Part shown: one piece after another, positions 1 to 7,911 of the stretch
Numbering within the stretch: position 1 is the stretch's first letter
Layout of the letters: every line of letters starts with the position of its first letter
NCBI RefSeq assembly: GCF_019977275.1
Contig: NZ_AP024650.1
Span: 4,092,001 to 4,156,000, forward strand
Source: Arthrobacter sp. StoSoilB19
GTDB taxonomy: Bacteria; Actinomycetota; Actinomycetes; Actinomycetales; Micrococcaceae
Length of the DNA stretch: 64,000 bases
Reading direction: 5' to 3'
The notes under the pieces: model-generated
The model's database searches: none
What the model saw: the letters and a program-made list of their open reading frames with translations, nothing else
Told to the model about the DNA's origin: nothing
Program-made: the position numbers and the translations under genes

Positions 1-737
1 TCGTCCGGGCCGGTGGCGCAGTTCAGGCCGATGGCGTCGACGCCGAGCGGTTCGAGGGCAGTGAGCGCGGCGCCGATTTCGGAGCCCATGAGCATGGTTC
101 CGGTGGTTTCCACCGTCACCTCAACGAAGATGGGGAGCCGGACGCCGCGGGAGACGATGGCCTGCTTGCAGCCGTTGACGGCGGCTTTGGTCTGCAGGAG
201 GTCCTGGCTGGTTTCGATGAGGAAGGCGTCCGCGCCGCCGTCGATGAGGCCCTCTGCCTGGAGGGCGAAGGTCTGCTTGAGGTAGTCGTAGCTGGTGTGG
301 CCCAGGCTGGGGAGCTTCGTGCCGGGTCCCATCGAGCCGAGGACCCAGCGCATCCTGCCGTCGGTTTCTTCTGCCGCTTCGGCGCGTTCACGGGCGATGC
401 GGGCGCCTTTTCTCGCCAGTTCCTCGATGCGGTCATCGATGCCGTAGTCGGAGAGGTTGGACCAGTTGGCGCCGAAGGTGTTGGTTTCCACGGCGTCGAT
501 GCCGGTGGCGAAGTAGGCGTCGTGGATGTCCGCGATGACGTCCGGGCGGGTGTCGTTGAGGATCTCGTTGCAGCCCTCGAGGTTCTGGAAGTCCGTGTCC
601 AGCTGCAGGTCACGGCCCTGCAGCATGGTGCCCATGGCGCCGTCCGCAATGACCACCCTGTGGTTCACGGCGTCCAGGAGCTCCTGCGAACGGGCAGGGC
701 GGGGCACGGACTCAATATCAAGCGCAAAACGAGGCAT
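1..737 (-). CDS. metH: Methionine synthase, cobalamin-dependent (N-terminal part, runs off the window)
   Basis: Transfers a methyl group from methyltetrahydrofolate through cobalamin to homocysteine, giving methionine in the cytosol. Only about 245 N-terminal codons are inside the window; the rest lies beyond base 1. The visible part is the homocysteine-binding barrel: ADGAMGTMLQ near residue 31, the NTFGANW motif, ETSQDLLQTK, and at the window edge GLNCATGPD, which contains the first zinc-ligand cysteine of this family. The start at 737 gives MPRFALDIESVPRP. That this is MetH and not a stand-alone homocysteine methyltransferase is inferred from the N-terminal sequence style, since the folate, cobalamin and activation domains are not visible. 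A 28-base fragment of this gene recurs near 4248. Confidence 0.9.
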   Translation of the reverse strand, partial: MPRFALDIESVPRPARSQELLDAVNHRVVIADGAMGTMLQGRDLQLDTDFQNLEGCNEILNDTRPDVIADIHDAYFATGIDAVETNTFGANWSNLSDYGIDDRIEELARKGARIARERAEAAEETDGRMRWVLGSMGPGTKLPSLGHTSYDYLKQTFALQAEGLIDGGADAFLIETSQDLLQTKAAVNGCKQAIVSRGVRLPIFVEVTVETTGTMLMGSEIGAALTALEPLGVDAIGLNCATGPD

Positions 738-1157
738 CTAAACAGGTTACGTGCGGGGGCCGGAACGTTGCGCTGTGTGTCCGGATGCTACGAGGGTGGC
801 CTCCTAGGGATGTTAGCCTGCACCTCCCGATTCAAGCTCTACAGAGACAGGCACAGACGACGGGGGCTGCCGCCCCAAGTCTTCCCGCTGCAGCGCTGAC
901 GGCCCGAAGGAACATCAGGCTATTCACTCCGGTGGGATGCTAGGCGTCGAATACACGGGGAGGAGCGCTTACCTTGGTAACACCCTTAAACGCCCGAGGC
1001 TTTGACTCCTTCGGCAATGCCCGTTTCTCAGGGCGCCCAGCCATCGGTTTGTCTGAAAGAGCATTGCTGAGTCCAGTATTCCGCTGGTCGGCGGGTGCTG
1101 GTGCAGTCAGGGATGATCAGTGCTCATAGCTAAAGCTCGTGTAAAAGAAACCGACGT
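738..1157. other. Intergenic region upstream of metH; no gene seen
   Basis: About 420 bases between the metH start and the end of the ATPase gene. I find no convincing ORF, tRNA or terminator hairpin. It should contain the metH promoter and leader (read on the minus strand). I looked for the conserved cobalamin B12 box and for SAM-type riboswitch signatures and did not find them by eye; a covariance-model search would settle this. Confidence 0.4.
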
Positions 1158-2807
1158 TCATAAGAGTCGCTTGAGAGGTAGTACCGGGGCTTTTCGAAGA
1201 AGCCCAATCAGTTGCAACGAAGTTCCACCACGCTGGGGAGCAACGCCACTTCGCGTTTGTTTGCTGACAAAGTGACCGTCTTCAAAATCGAGGACAGTGA
1301 TTCGTTGCTTAAGCCGCGATCCGGAAAACTGGCTCAGATCCAACATGTAAGCCTCAAAGCGAGAACCCGCCTGATGGGCATCTGAGACACCTGAATCTAC
1401 AAGGTGAATCATCCTAACATCCATTAGATCCGTCAGGAGACTGTACAACTTGGGCGCCTGCTCCTTGTCTCGGTATCCAACCAGAAAGTACGTGTAGGAT
1501 TCCTCGTCGAGGCAAAAACTCCTGACCTGCTTGAGCGTCAAAAGAGTGCGCTCGGCCACCCCACTATTCGCGGCCATATCCTCTTCAAGCTCCTGTATTT
1601 TTGAGCTCGCCGCATCCCCTGCGGCCTGATTGACGTCTTGCACACCAGTAGCCCGAGCATTCACCCGTCGCCGCGTCCGGTTAATGGCACTAACGGCGAG
1701 CACCATGTAGTCCCGCGGGACTGCACCGGACGCCAGGACTAGCCGGTCAAGTGCTGACCTGGTGAATATGCGTGAAAGCGCCGAGATACCCACGCGGCGC
1801 GCATATTCCGCCAGTATTCCTTCGAGAAAATTACTGGCCTTTTCTGGATCTTGTAGTGTCACATCCAAGTCAATCAAGTCGGCGTCCTGCCCGCTCTGCA
1901 GCCCCATAGGCGGCGACGCCTGCCACCAATTTGTAAGGTGTCGGATTGAAGCAATTTTCAACCAAATATTTGAGTCCCGGACGGCGCCGTGAATCATGTC
2001 CAAGAGTAGCGGCTGAGTATCCCTGGGTACGTAGTAAAAATCATCGATAAACGCGAAGACTCGCACACCCTCAACATCTAGGTATTGGGCAAGCGCGCGC
2101 TGAGCACGAGGGACAAGTCGCTGAGCCTCATCAATGGAGGTGACATCCTTGGCCAATATCGAGCGTATCTGTTCGTGCATTTCGGTGAGAGTAAGCGCCA
2201 AGGATGAGCGCACAGACACCATCTGCCGCTGCGCAATTACCGAACTGAAAATATCGTCAAGGATGAATAGGAAAATTCGTTGAGGTGTTTCATGCCGCAG
2301 GGTTTGGACATTAGTCCAAGAGATCACCGCATCTTCACGCACGAGCTGCCTCCTCGCCTCCATCATCAAAGCGGATTTTCCAGCTCCACGACGGCCGAAC
2401 ACGAGATGATGCCGGCTTGCCGTAATCGTAGAAAGGCTTGCTCTTGCATCCGGAACGTATACGAGACTTGGCTCCACGCTTGAGACGCGCGACTTTGCGC
2501 TAATCAAGCGTATAAGATCATCCACGCGAGGGTCATTCATCCCCGTAAGCTGACTGGCCTTAGAAACTGGGCCAGTCTCAGCAACTTTTCGAATCACTAG
2601 GAACACTGGCAGAGAGCCTTCGTCCTGCAATTCGCTTTCCACACTGCTGGAAAAATCCACGGCTCGAGGAAAGTCAGATGCAGCGACATATACAACAACG
2701 TTGATCTCGTCTGGGTATGGCTTTAGTTCAATTGAAGATAGCTCGATCCCCTCACGGGCGAAGACGGTACGGAGAGCTTCATCAATTGCAATGGCAGTTT
2801 TTCTCAT
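1158..2807 (-). CDS. P-loop (AAA/ORC-like) ATPase coupled to a HEPN protein
   Basis: 549 residues. Visible motifs are a Walker A GRRGAGKS (residues 138-145) and a Walker B strand VFAFIDD (250-256), followed by a helical lid and a C-terminal region (about 410-520) that looks like a winged helix. This is the arrangement of ORC1/Cdc6-like or STAND-type ATPases. The first 75 residues form a separate small alpha/beta module, which I cannot name. The start codon overlaps the stop of the HEPN gene by 4 bases (ATGA), so the two are translationally coupled and probably act together. Known relatives of HEPN proteins are RNases in defence or toxin systems, so a sensor/regulator ATPase role is inferred, not shown. 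Codon use is more AT-rich than in neighbouring core genes, consistent with transfer. Confidence 0.8.
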   Translation of the reverse strand: MRKTAIAIDEALRTVFAREGIELSSIELKPYPDEINVVVYVAASDFPRAVDFSSSVESELQDEGSLPVFLVIRKVAETGPVSKASQLTGMNDPRVDDLIRLISAKSRVSSVEPSLVYVPDARASLSTITASRHHLVFGRRGAGKSALMMEARRQLVREDAVISWTNVQTLRHETPQRIFLFILDDIFSSVIAQRQMVSVRSSLALTLTEMHEQIRSILAKDVTSIDEAQRLVPRAQRALAQYLDVEGVRVFAFIDDFYYVPRDTQPLLLDMIHGAVRDSNIWLKIASIRHLTNWWQASPPMGLQSGQDADLIDLDVTLQDPEKASNFLEGILAEYARRVGISALSRIFTRSALDRLVLASGAVPRDYMVLAVSAINRTRRRVNARATGVQDVNQAAGDAASSKIQELEEDMAANSGVAERTLLTLKQVRSFCLDEESYTYFLVGYRDKEQAPKLYSLLTDLMDVRMIHLVDSGVSDAHQAGSRFEAYMLDLSQFSGSRLKQRITVLDFEDGHFVSKQTRSGVAPQRGGTSLQLIGLLRKAPVLPLKRLL

Positions 2808-3334
2808 GAGTAGGGATTGCCCTTCGAAGTCACATAATGTCTAGAACTTTGGACAAATGCCAGCGCGACCGGACGTAGATCCTTTGCTGCAGCTTTGAAG
2901 TAAGAACTTGCTTTTGGGTATTGCTCATAATCGGCTTCGTTGCGTAGCAAGCGGGCATTCTTAAGTTCGTTGCTTGCAAGACTTGGATTCGGATAATCAT
3001 TTGGGACACCCTTTTGGGACAGTACCGTGTGCTGCTCGTGATCATCCCCACCAAGGCTTTGAAATGATGCAGCCCGCATTGAGTGGTACATTGCGTAGTA
3101 GTACCTAGCTATAGCAGGGCGCGACATATCGAATCTCGACCGCATAAGACGTTCGGCCATGGCGATGAAATCATCAGCAAGATCGAGACGGTCGGCGACA
3201 GTTTGTGCCATAACGTCGTCCAGAGGCCGCGACAGTGCCGCCTCGATTGTCACGCCTTCCTTCCAGAGCTCCAACGTTCTTGAGGGAGCTTTGCTGACTC
3301 TTTGAAGACGTGTCTCCAAGGCCGTTAGCGCCAC
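2804..3334 (-). CDS. HEPN-domain protein (UPF0332/COG1895-like), putative RNase
   Basis: 176 residues, almost wholly helical. The HEPN hallmarks are a helix with YYYAMYH (78-84), followed by a histidine cluster (99-102), and the motif RNEADY (131-136), which matches the R-x-x-x-D-Y signature of the UPF0332/COG1895 branch of HEPN proteins. HEPN proteins are commonly ribonucleases in toxin-antitoxin and phage-defence systems. The start at 3334 is GTG with a strong ribosome-binding site (AGGAGG) 7 bases upstream. It is the first gene of a two-gene unit with the P-loop ATPase. No MNT nucleotidyltransferase partner is present, which sets it apart from the usual HEPN-MNT pair. Function as toxin or effector is inferred from family only. 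Confidence 0.75.
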   Translation of the reverse strand: MALTALETRLQRVSKAPSRTLELWKEGVTIEAALSRPLDDVMAQTVADRLDLADDFIAMAERLMRSRFDMSRPAIARYYYAMYHSMRAASFQSLGGDDHEQHTVLSQKGVPNDYPNPSLASNELKNARLLRNEADYEQYPKASSYFKAAAKDLRPVALAFVQSSRHYVTSKGNPYS

Positions 3335-3654
3335 GTCGTTCCTCCTGCATAGGTCGTCCTTTAGGTTGATCGTACTGTGTCTTCATCAGTGCCTCGCATG
3401 CAGTCGCTATGACTACCTGGACCAGGCCGATCATCAGCTTGCGCTACGTGTACAAGCACGGATATGGACTAACTGCTGCTAGGAATACGGGCGAAGATTT
3501 ACTGACGATGGTCTGCAAGACCCTGTACGGGTCTACGGATTCATCGCGGCTTCACGCCACACCTACGGTTCCACCTCACTTTGCTGCGAACAGTGGCTAC
3601 AGGGAGAACCGCGGATACCCGTTTTTCCTATCAATTCCGCCACAGATGCAGAGA
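3335..3654. other. Intergenic region upstream of the HEPN gene; no gene seen
   Basis: About 320 bases of mixed composition. Short open frames exist on both strands but lack ribosome-binding sites and family-like sequence. It should hold the promoter of the HEPN-ATPase unit. It ends where similarity to the ABC exporter begins. Confidence 0.4.
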
Positions 3655-4238
3655 AGTTGGCCTCGTGTACAGCCACAGGTAAACACCGCCCGTAGCCAGC
3701 AATGACGCATGGGTCCCGGCTCCACGATCTGGCCCGCCTCCATCACCAGGATGACCGACGCCGCGGTTCGTGGAGAGGCGGTGCACGATCACGGAACTCC
3801 TCCAGTCAGGACCGAGAGCACATATGGCTTTTCTGCACCAACACCTCCGTGCGGGTATCCACGGAAGAAGTGCCCTCGTCGAAAACCAAGACCGAAGGCG
3901 GGGCCAGGAAAGCCCGCGCAATCGTCGACAGCTCGTTCTGACCCGCCACCACATTGGCGACCTAGTCGTCCAGCACTTCAGGATCTCCCCTCCTCAGAAG
4001 CCGATAGCCGAGACATTCGGACACCCGCCGCCCCGCCCGCGCTCGGAGGAGAGCCCAGGCCATACAGATTCCTCGTCCTCGTCCAACAACGAGAGCTCCC
4101 GCTCCGCGCCTAGCCACCCCGTCGACTGCAGCACGTTCGCCCTGGACCCCAGCTGCACCAGCGGCATGGTGAACTGGCGTGAGTACTGGATGAACGCCTG
4201 CACATCGCCCAATTGCATGTACCGGACGGCCACCTGCA
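3655..4238 (-). pseudogene. Decayed copy of an ABC exporter (C-terminal parts only)
   Basis: Reading the minus strand in shifting frames recovers pieces of the same protein as the truncated exporter at 5736-6716. One piece (about 3990-4235) has QLGDVQAFIQYSRQFTMP and then LLDEDEESV. The other (about 3655-3955) has IVHRLST and GTHASLLATGGVYLWLY, the H-loop and C-terminus of the ATPase. The middle part, with Walker A, Q-loop and most of the signature loop, is deleted: similarity jumps from the region near 3975 to the region near 4060. Frameshifts and stops interrupt what remains. It cannot make a working ATPase. It is in direct orientation with the better-preserved copy 1.5 kb away, which suggests an old duplication around an inserted segment. 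Confidence 0.8.
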
Positions 4239-4247
4239 GCGACCTCA

Positions 4248-4275
4248 GTCTGCAGGAGATCCTGGCTGGTTTCGA
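4248..4275 (-). pseudogene. Fragment of metH fused to the ABC remnant
   Basis: These 28 bases match bases 190-217 inside metH at 27 of 28 positions by direct reading. On the minus strand they encode LETSQDLLQTE, against IETSQDLLQTK in metH. The match sits directly beside the end of the ABC-exporter similarity (about 4238), so the region is a patchwork of core-gene scraps. Confidence 0.65.
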
Positions 4276-4503
4276 GAGGTGCCTCGATGAGAGACCGCAC
4301 CGTATCCGGCGGATCGCAGAGCACTCTTTATCGAGATTTCTGCAACAGAGTTCCGCTGGACTCTTGGCCCCTGCTGAGACATCACCTACAGCCAGACTTC
4401 TATCGGACCCTCCTTACGAGCATGTGTCCCCCTGGTGCAAACCTAAATTTGCACGAAGATTCACGAAGTGAGAAAGGGCCCGCCGCTCCGATACTCTATC
4501 TGT
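4276..4503. other. Short intergenic region before the TIR-like gene
   Basis: No gene seen. A possible GTG start at 4468 in frame with the next gene has no good ribosome-binding site. A -10-like element TACTCT lies at 4492-4497, placed exactly for transcription to start at the ATG at 4504. Confidence 0.4.
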
Positions 4504-4504
4504 A
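4492..4504 (+). promoter_or_regulatory. Putative leaderless promoter (-10 TACTCT)
   Basis: TACTCT at 4492-4497 fits the actinobacterial TAnnnT -10 element. With its last base 7 bases before A4504, the transcript would begin at the start codon itself. No Shine-Dalgarno sequence precedes this ATG, and leaderless mRNAs are common in actinobacteria. The -35 region is not near consensus, so this is a moderate call. Confidence 0.4.
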
Positions 4505-5493
4505 TGTCCCAACTCCACGTGGTTCGCATTCTTATTGCCAGTCCGGGTGACTGTGAGGAGGAACGCTTTGGACTTACAGATGCCCTCCAGTTGTGGAACG
4601 TCGCGCATGCCGACGAAATGGGCATTTACCTCTGGCCCTGGCTATGGGAAACGTGTTCCGTGGCTTCCTATGGCCAGGACGGGCAAGCCGAACTGAACGA
4701 CCAACTTGTCGAAAAAGCTGATGCTTGTGTGGCATTCTTCCGGCGGCGACTTGGCTCAGGAACGCCACGGGCTGAAAGTGGCACGGTCGAGGAGATAGAA
4801 GGAGCCGCGGACCGAGGATTGAAACCAGGGGTGCACTTTCTCAATGACGGAAAGGAAGCTGAGGGCAAAGAGGCGGCCCGGCTTTCCGACTATAAGAAAA
4901 AACTTCAAGACACAAACCGCTATTACTACGTGCCATACTCCAGTGTGACTAATGGCGTGAACAAGGCTCTCGCGTCAGCAGTTAAGCAAGCCCGAGCAGC
5001 GATCGTCGCCCGCGAAGGGGCCGGGAGCGTCAACATCGAGAAGCTGGACGAGTGGACTCAGAATGCCGAATCGTCCCCCGTTACCGAGACAACGACGAAC
5101 TCGATCAAGCTTTCGACTTATGACTTCTTGGGGAAGCTGTATGGAGAACTCGTCTCAAAGCGCGAGGAAGCAGCGAACCGCGACTGGACGTTTGAGGTTA
5201 ATGATATGGAAACAGGCTGGGACCTCACCAACTCCGCAAATATTCCTCTTTCTATAGACGGTTACCGGGTCGTTTTGGAGGACGAAGGCACGGGCTACGA
5301 CCGCGTGCTGTGGGAGATGGAACAGGACAATCTCATTCAGCCGAATCAGACGATCGAGATCCTGCCCGACTACTTGGACGACAGGGAAGCCTACGGGGCG
5401 CGACTTGAGGTCTCGTACAGCGTTGGGAACCACTCGGTTGATGCCACGATCAGGTGCTCCAGCGAGATGCCGGAGCGGATGGAATACTACTGA
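4504..5493 (+). CDS. TIR-like / DUF4062-like 'ASPGD' domain protein
   Basis: 329 residues from the ATG at 4504. The N-terminal 150 residues have the pattern of a strain-specific TIR-like fold: a first strand RILIASPGD (8-16) followed by EEER, then QLVEKADACVAFF (67-79), then RLGSGTPRAESGTVEEIE (82-99). Many related proteins carry 'ASPsDv.eER' and 'SGT.EEIe' at these places. The region to about 190 closes the domain; the C-terminal 140 residues look like a separate beta-rich domain of unknown role. TIR-like proteins are often nucleotide-processing or sensing parts of defence and signalling systems, so such a role is possible but not shown. It is a lone gene between two ABC-exporter remnants, with island-like composition. 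A longer GTG start at 4468 would add 12 residues. Confidence 0.65.
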   Translation: MSQLHVVRILIASPGDCEEERFGLTDALQLWNVAHADEMGIYLWPWLWETCSVASYGQDGQAELNDQLVEKADACVAFFRRRLGSGTPRAESGTVEEIEGAADRGLKPGVHFLNDGKEAEGKEAARLSDYKKKLQDTNRYYYVPYSSVTNGVNKALASAVKQARAAIVAREGAGSVNIEKLDEWTQNAESSPVTETTTNSIKLSTYDFLGKLYGELVSKREEAANRDWTFEVNDMETGWDLTNSANIPLSIDGYRVVLEDEGTGYDRVLWEMEQDNLIQPNQTIEILPDYLDDREAYGARLEVSYSVGNHSVDATIRCSSEMPERMEYY

Positions 5494-5735
5494 GACCAGC
5501 GTCAAAGTGCAGCTCGTAACTTCACTCAGTTCAAGTCCGGAATACAAGCGGGATAAACGCGCTGTTTGAATTACAGTCGCCTCCACCGTTTGCGCTGCAT
5601 CATCTGGCTTTCTTTCCCCGGCGCTGTTTCTATTCCGGCAGTTGGCGCCGACTTGATCTTCCCCGCAAATGGAAGCCTGAGAATCTTAAGCGACTCTGCA
5701 TTCCAGCGATTTCCAACACTAATTGAGAGTGCACA
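5494..5735. other. Intergenic region, nothing recognised
   Basis: About 240 bases between the TIR-like gene and the ABC-exporter remnant, which face each other. No clear terminator hairpin or ORF. Confidence 0.35.
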
Positions 5736-6716
5736 CTAGTCTTGCTCCGCCGCCGGTGCCGCGAACTGGGCCTCGTACAGCCGCGCGTAGGCCCCGCCCG
5801 CGGCCAGCAGGGACGCGTGCGTCCCCTGTTCCACGATCTGGCCGGCCTCCATCACCAGTGTGAGGTCGGCGTCGCGGATGGTGGACAGGCGGTGCGCGAT
5901 CACAAAGGACGTCCGGTCGGACCGCAAAGCGCGCATCGCTTTCTGCACCAGCACCTCGGTCCGGGTATCAACGGACGACGTGGCCTCATCCAGAATCAAA
6001 ACAGAAGGCTGCGCCAGGAACGCCCGGGCAAACGTCAGCAGCTGCTTCTCCCCGCCGGATACGTTGGCGCCCTCGTCGTCCAGCACGGTGTCGTACCCCT
6101 CGGGCAGGGACTTCACGAACCGGTCCACATACGTCGCCCGGGCAGCCTCCAGAATCTCATCCGAAGTAGCAGACGGTCGCCCGTACGCGATGTTGTCCCG
6201 GATGGTCCCGCCGAACAGCCATGCGTCCTGCAGCACCATCCCCAGCCGCGAGCGCAGCTCGCGCCGCGGCACCGAGGTGACGTCCACGCCGTCGAGCGTT
6301 ATCCGCCCCGCGTCCAGCTCGTAGAACCGCATCATCAGGTTCACCAGCGTGGTCTTCCCCGCCCCGGTGGGCCCCACAATCGCCACCGTCTGCCCCGGCT
6401 CCGCCACCAAAGACAGCCCGGAAATCAGCGGCTTGTCCGGCGAATACGAGAACGACACATCCTCGAACACCAGTCGCCCCCGCCCAAAGACGGGCGAAGC
6501 AGAAGCAGCAGGCTCAACAGATTCCTCCTCCTCGTCCAGCAACGAGAACACCCGCTCCGCCGACGCCACCCCGGACTGCAGCACATTCGCCATCGACCCC
6601 AGCTGCGCCAGCGGCATGGTGAACTGCCGCGAGTACTGGATGAACGCCTGCACGTCACCCAACTGCGTGGCCCCGGACGCCACCTGAAGCCCGCCCACCA
6701 CCGCTTTCCCCAGATA
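5736..6716 (-). pseudogene. N-terminally truncated ABC multidrug exporter (ATPase half intact)
   Basis: The frame encodes the last part of the membrane domain (QLGDVQAFIQYSRQF) and a complete ATPase: Walker A GPTGAGKTT, Q-loop VLQDAWLFGG, signature VSGGEKQ, Walker B VLILDEATSSVD, H-loop IAHRLST, and a C-terminus ending AAPAAEQD. This is the MsbA/LmrA-type half-exporter family, normally 580-650 residues with six membrane helices first; here about 270 N-terminal residues are missing. Upstream, the frame runs straight into the TAG stop codon of the luciferase-like gene (6717-6719). The ATPase has every catalytic motif, so the loss may be recent, or a soluble product may start at GTG 6701. I treat it as a truncated gene. 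Confidence 0.75.
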
Positions 6717-7769
6717 CTACGGTGCCAACTGCTCGCCTCCGGTGGGGGCCCAGCCCAAAGCTGGCCCCAGCTTCCCTGCCATATCCGTCAAGATCTGGAC
6801 GTAATCCTCGTGGTCGAAGCTGAAGGGTAGTGCGAACGCCACCTCATCCACCTCCTGGAACCCGGCGTGCGCGTAAAGCTGCTCAGCGATCTCCTCGCTG
6901 CTACCGATGAGATCAGCAGCGAACATCATGCCCCGCGGCCCCTGCGGCGCAGCAGTCCGTGGAGTGCGCTCGTCCACGTACTGCTGGTACTTCTCCCGCT
7001 GGGCCGCAGTCGCCGAGTCAGTCGGGATCACCACCAGGCCCTGCGAAACCCGAGCTCCGGCGTGGCCGGCAGCAGTAGCAGCTTCGCGGAACGCCCGGAT
7101 CTGCGACTGCTGGACCAAGGCGAAATCAGGTTTCTGGTCCTTGTCCGGAAAAATCACGCTGCTGGAGAGCAGATTGAACCCATTCGAACCCGCCCATACC
7201 GCTGACTTCGTACTCCCGGCCCCGTACCAAAGCCGGTCCCGCAGGCCGGGCGAATGCGGCTCCACCCGGTTGGAGAACTCCTCCACCACACCCTGCTTAC
7301 CGGAAAACTCCCGCACCGGTTCCCCGGCAACCAAGCGCGCAAACCGCTCCACCCGGGCGTAGCTGAAGTCCTCCACGTCCCCGGTGTCCGGGTACAGCTC
7401 ATGCTTCACGGTGTCGTACTGCATCGGCTCCCCAACGCTTACGCCTGGGTTGATGCGTCCACCTGCCAGCAGGTCCACGGTGGCCAGGTCCTCGGCCAGG
7501 CGCAGCGGGTTTTCCCAGCCCAGCGGCGTCACGGCAGTGCCAAGCTCAATGTGCGAGGTCCGTTGGCTCGCCGCCGCCATCACCGCCACAGGGGAAGAAA
7601 TCCCGAACTGCAGGTGGCGGTGGCGCAGCCAGGCACTGTCGAACCCCAGCCGCTCCCCCAGCTCGATGATCTGCAACGTGGACTCGTGGCCCGCGGCCGG
7701 GTTCGCCGGATCGAACAAACCAATGGTGAGGAAACCCAGCTTGCGCAGGGGACGTTCGGGGTGCGGCAT
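6717..7769 (-). CDS. Luciferase-like (LLM class) flavin monooxygenase
   Basis: 350 residues, the normal length for this TIM-barrel family, which uses reduced flavin (FMN or F420) and oxygen or acts as an F420-dependent dehydrogenase. Family features include the start LGFLTIGLFD, FDSAWLRHRH, a conserved TSHIELGTAVTPLGWENPLRLAEDLA stretch at about residues 71-96, and LLAGGRINPGVSVG. Start ATG 7769 has GAAGGA 6 bases upstream. The substrate is unknown. Its stop codon lies exactly at the breakpoint of the truncated ABC exporter, in the same frame. It is divergent from the alpha/beta hydrolase at 7912. Confidence 0.85.
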   Translation of the reverse strand: MPHPERPLRKLGFLTIGLFDPANPAAGHESTLQIIELGERLGFDSAWLRHRHLQFGISSPVAVMAAASQRTSHIELGTAVTPLGWENPLRLAEDLATVDLLAGGRINPGVSVGEPMQYDTVKHELYPDTGDVEDFSYARVERFARLVAGEPVREFSGKQGVVEEFSNRVEPHSPGLRDRLWYGAGSTKSAVWAGSNGFNLLSSSVIFPDKDQKPDFALVQQSQIRAFREAATAAGHAGARVSQGLVVIPTDSATAAQREKYQQYVDERTPRTAAPQGPRGMMFAADLIGSSEEIAEQLYAHAGFQEVDEVAFALPFSFDHEDYVQILTDMAGKLGPALGWAPTGGEQLAP

Positions 7770-7911
7770 CGGGTTCCTTCAAAGCGGCGGACGGGGCTGG
7801 TTTCAGACTAGGCGGAAGCCCCTTGAATGAACCAGCAATCATTGACGCACATGACGGCCTTGTGGTTAGGCTCACCACAAGCCAGCGACGGCGCCGCCAC
7901 AGGAGGAATAC

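Noticed and set aside
738..1157. Riboswitch (cobalamin or SAM) before metH
   Set aside because: No B12 box or SAM-type conserved core found by eye on the minus strand. Not excluded without a covariance search.
3409..3705. Plus-strand 98-codon frame upstream of the exporter remnant
   Set aside because: No ribosome-binding site, no family-like pattern, and it runs into pseudogene sequence.
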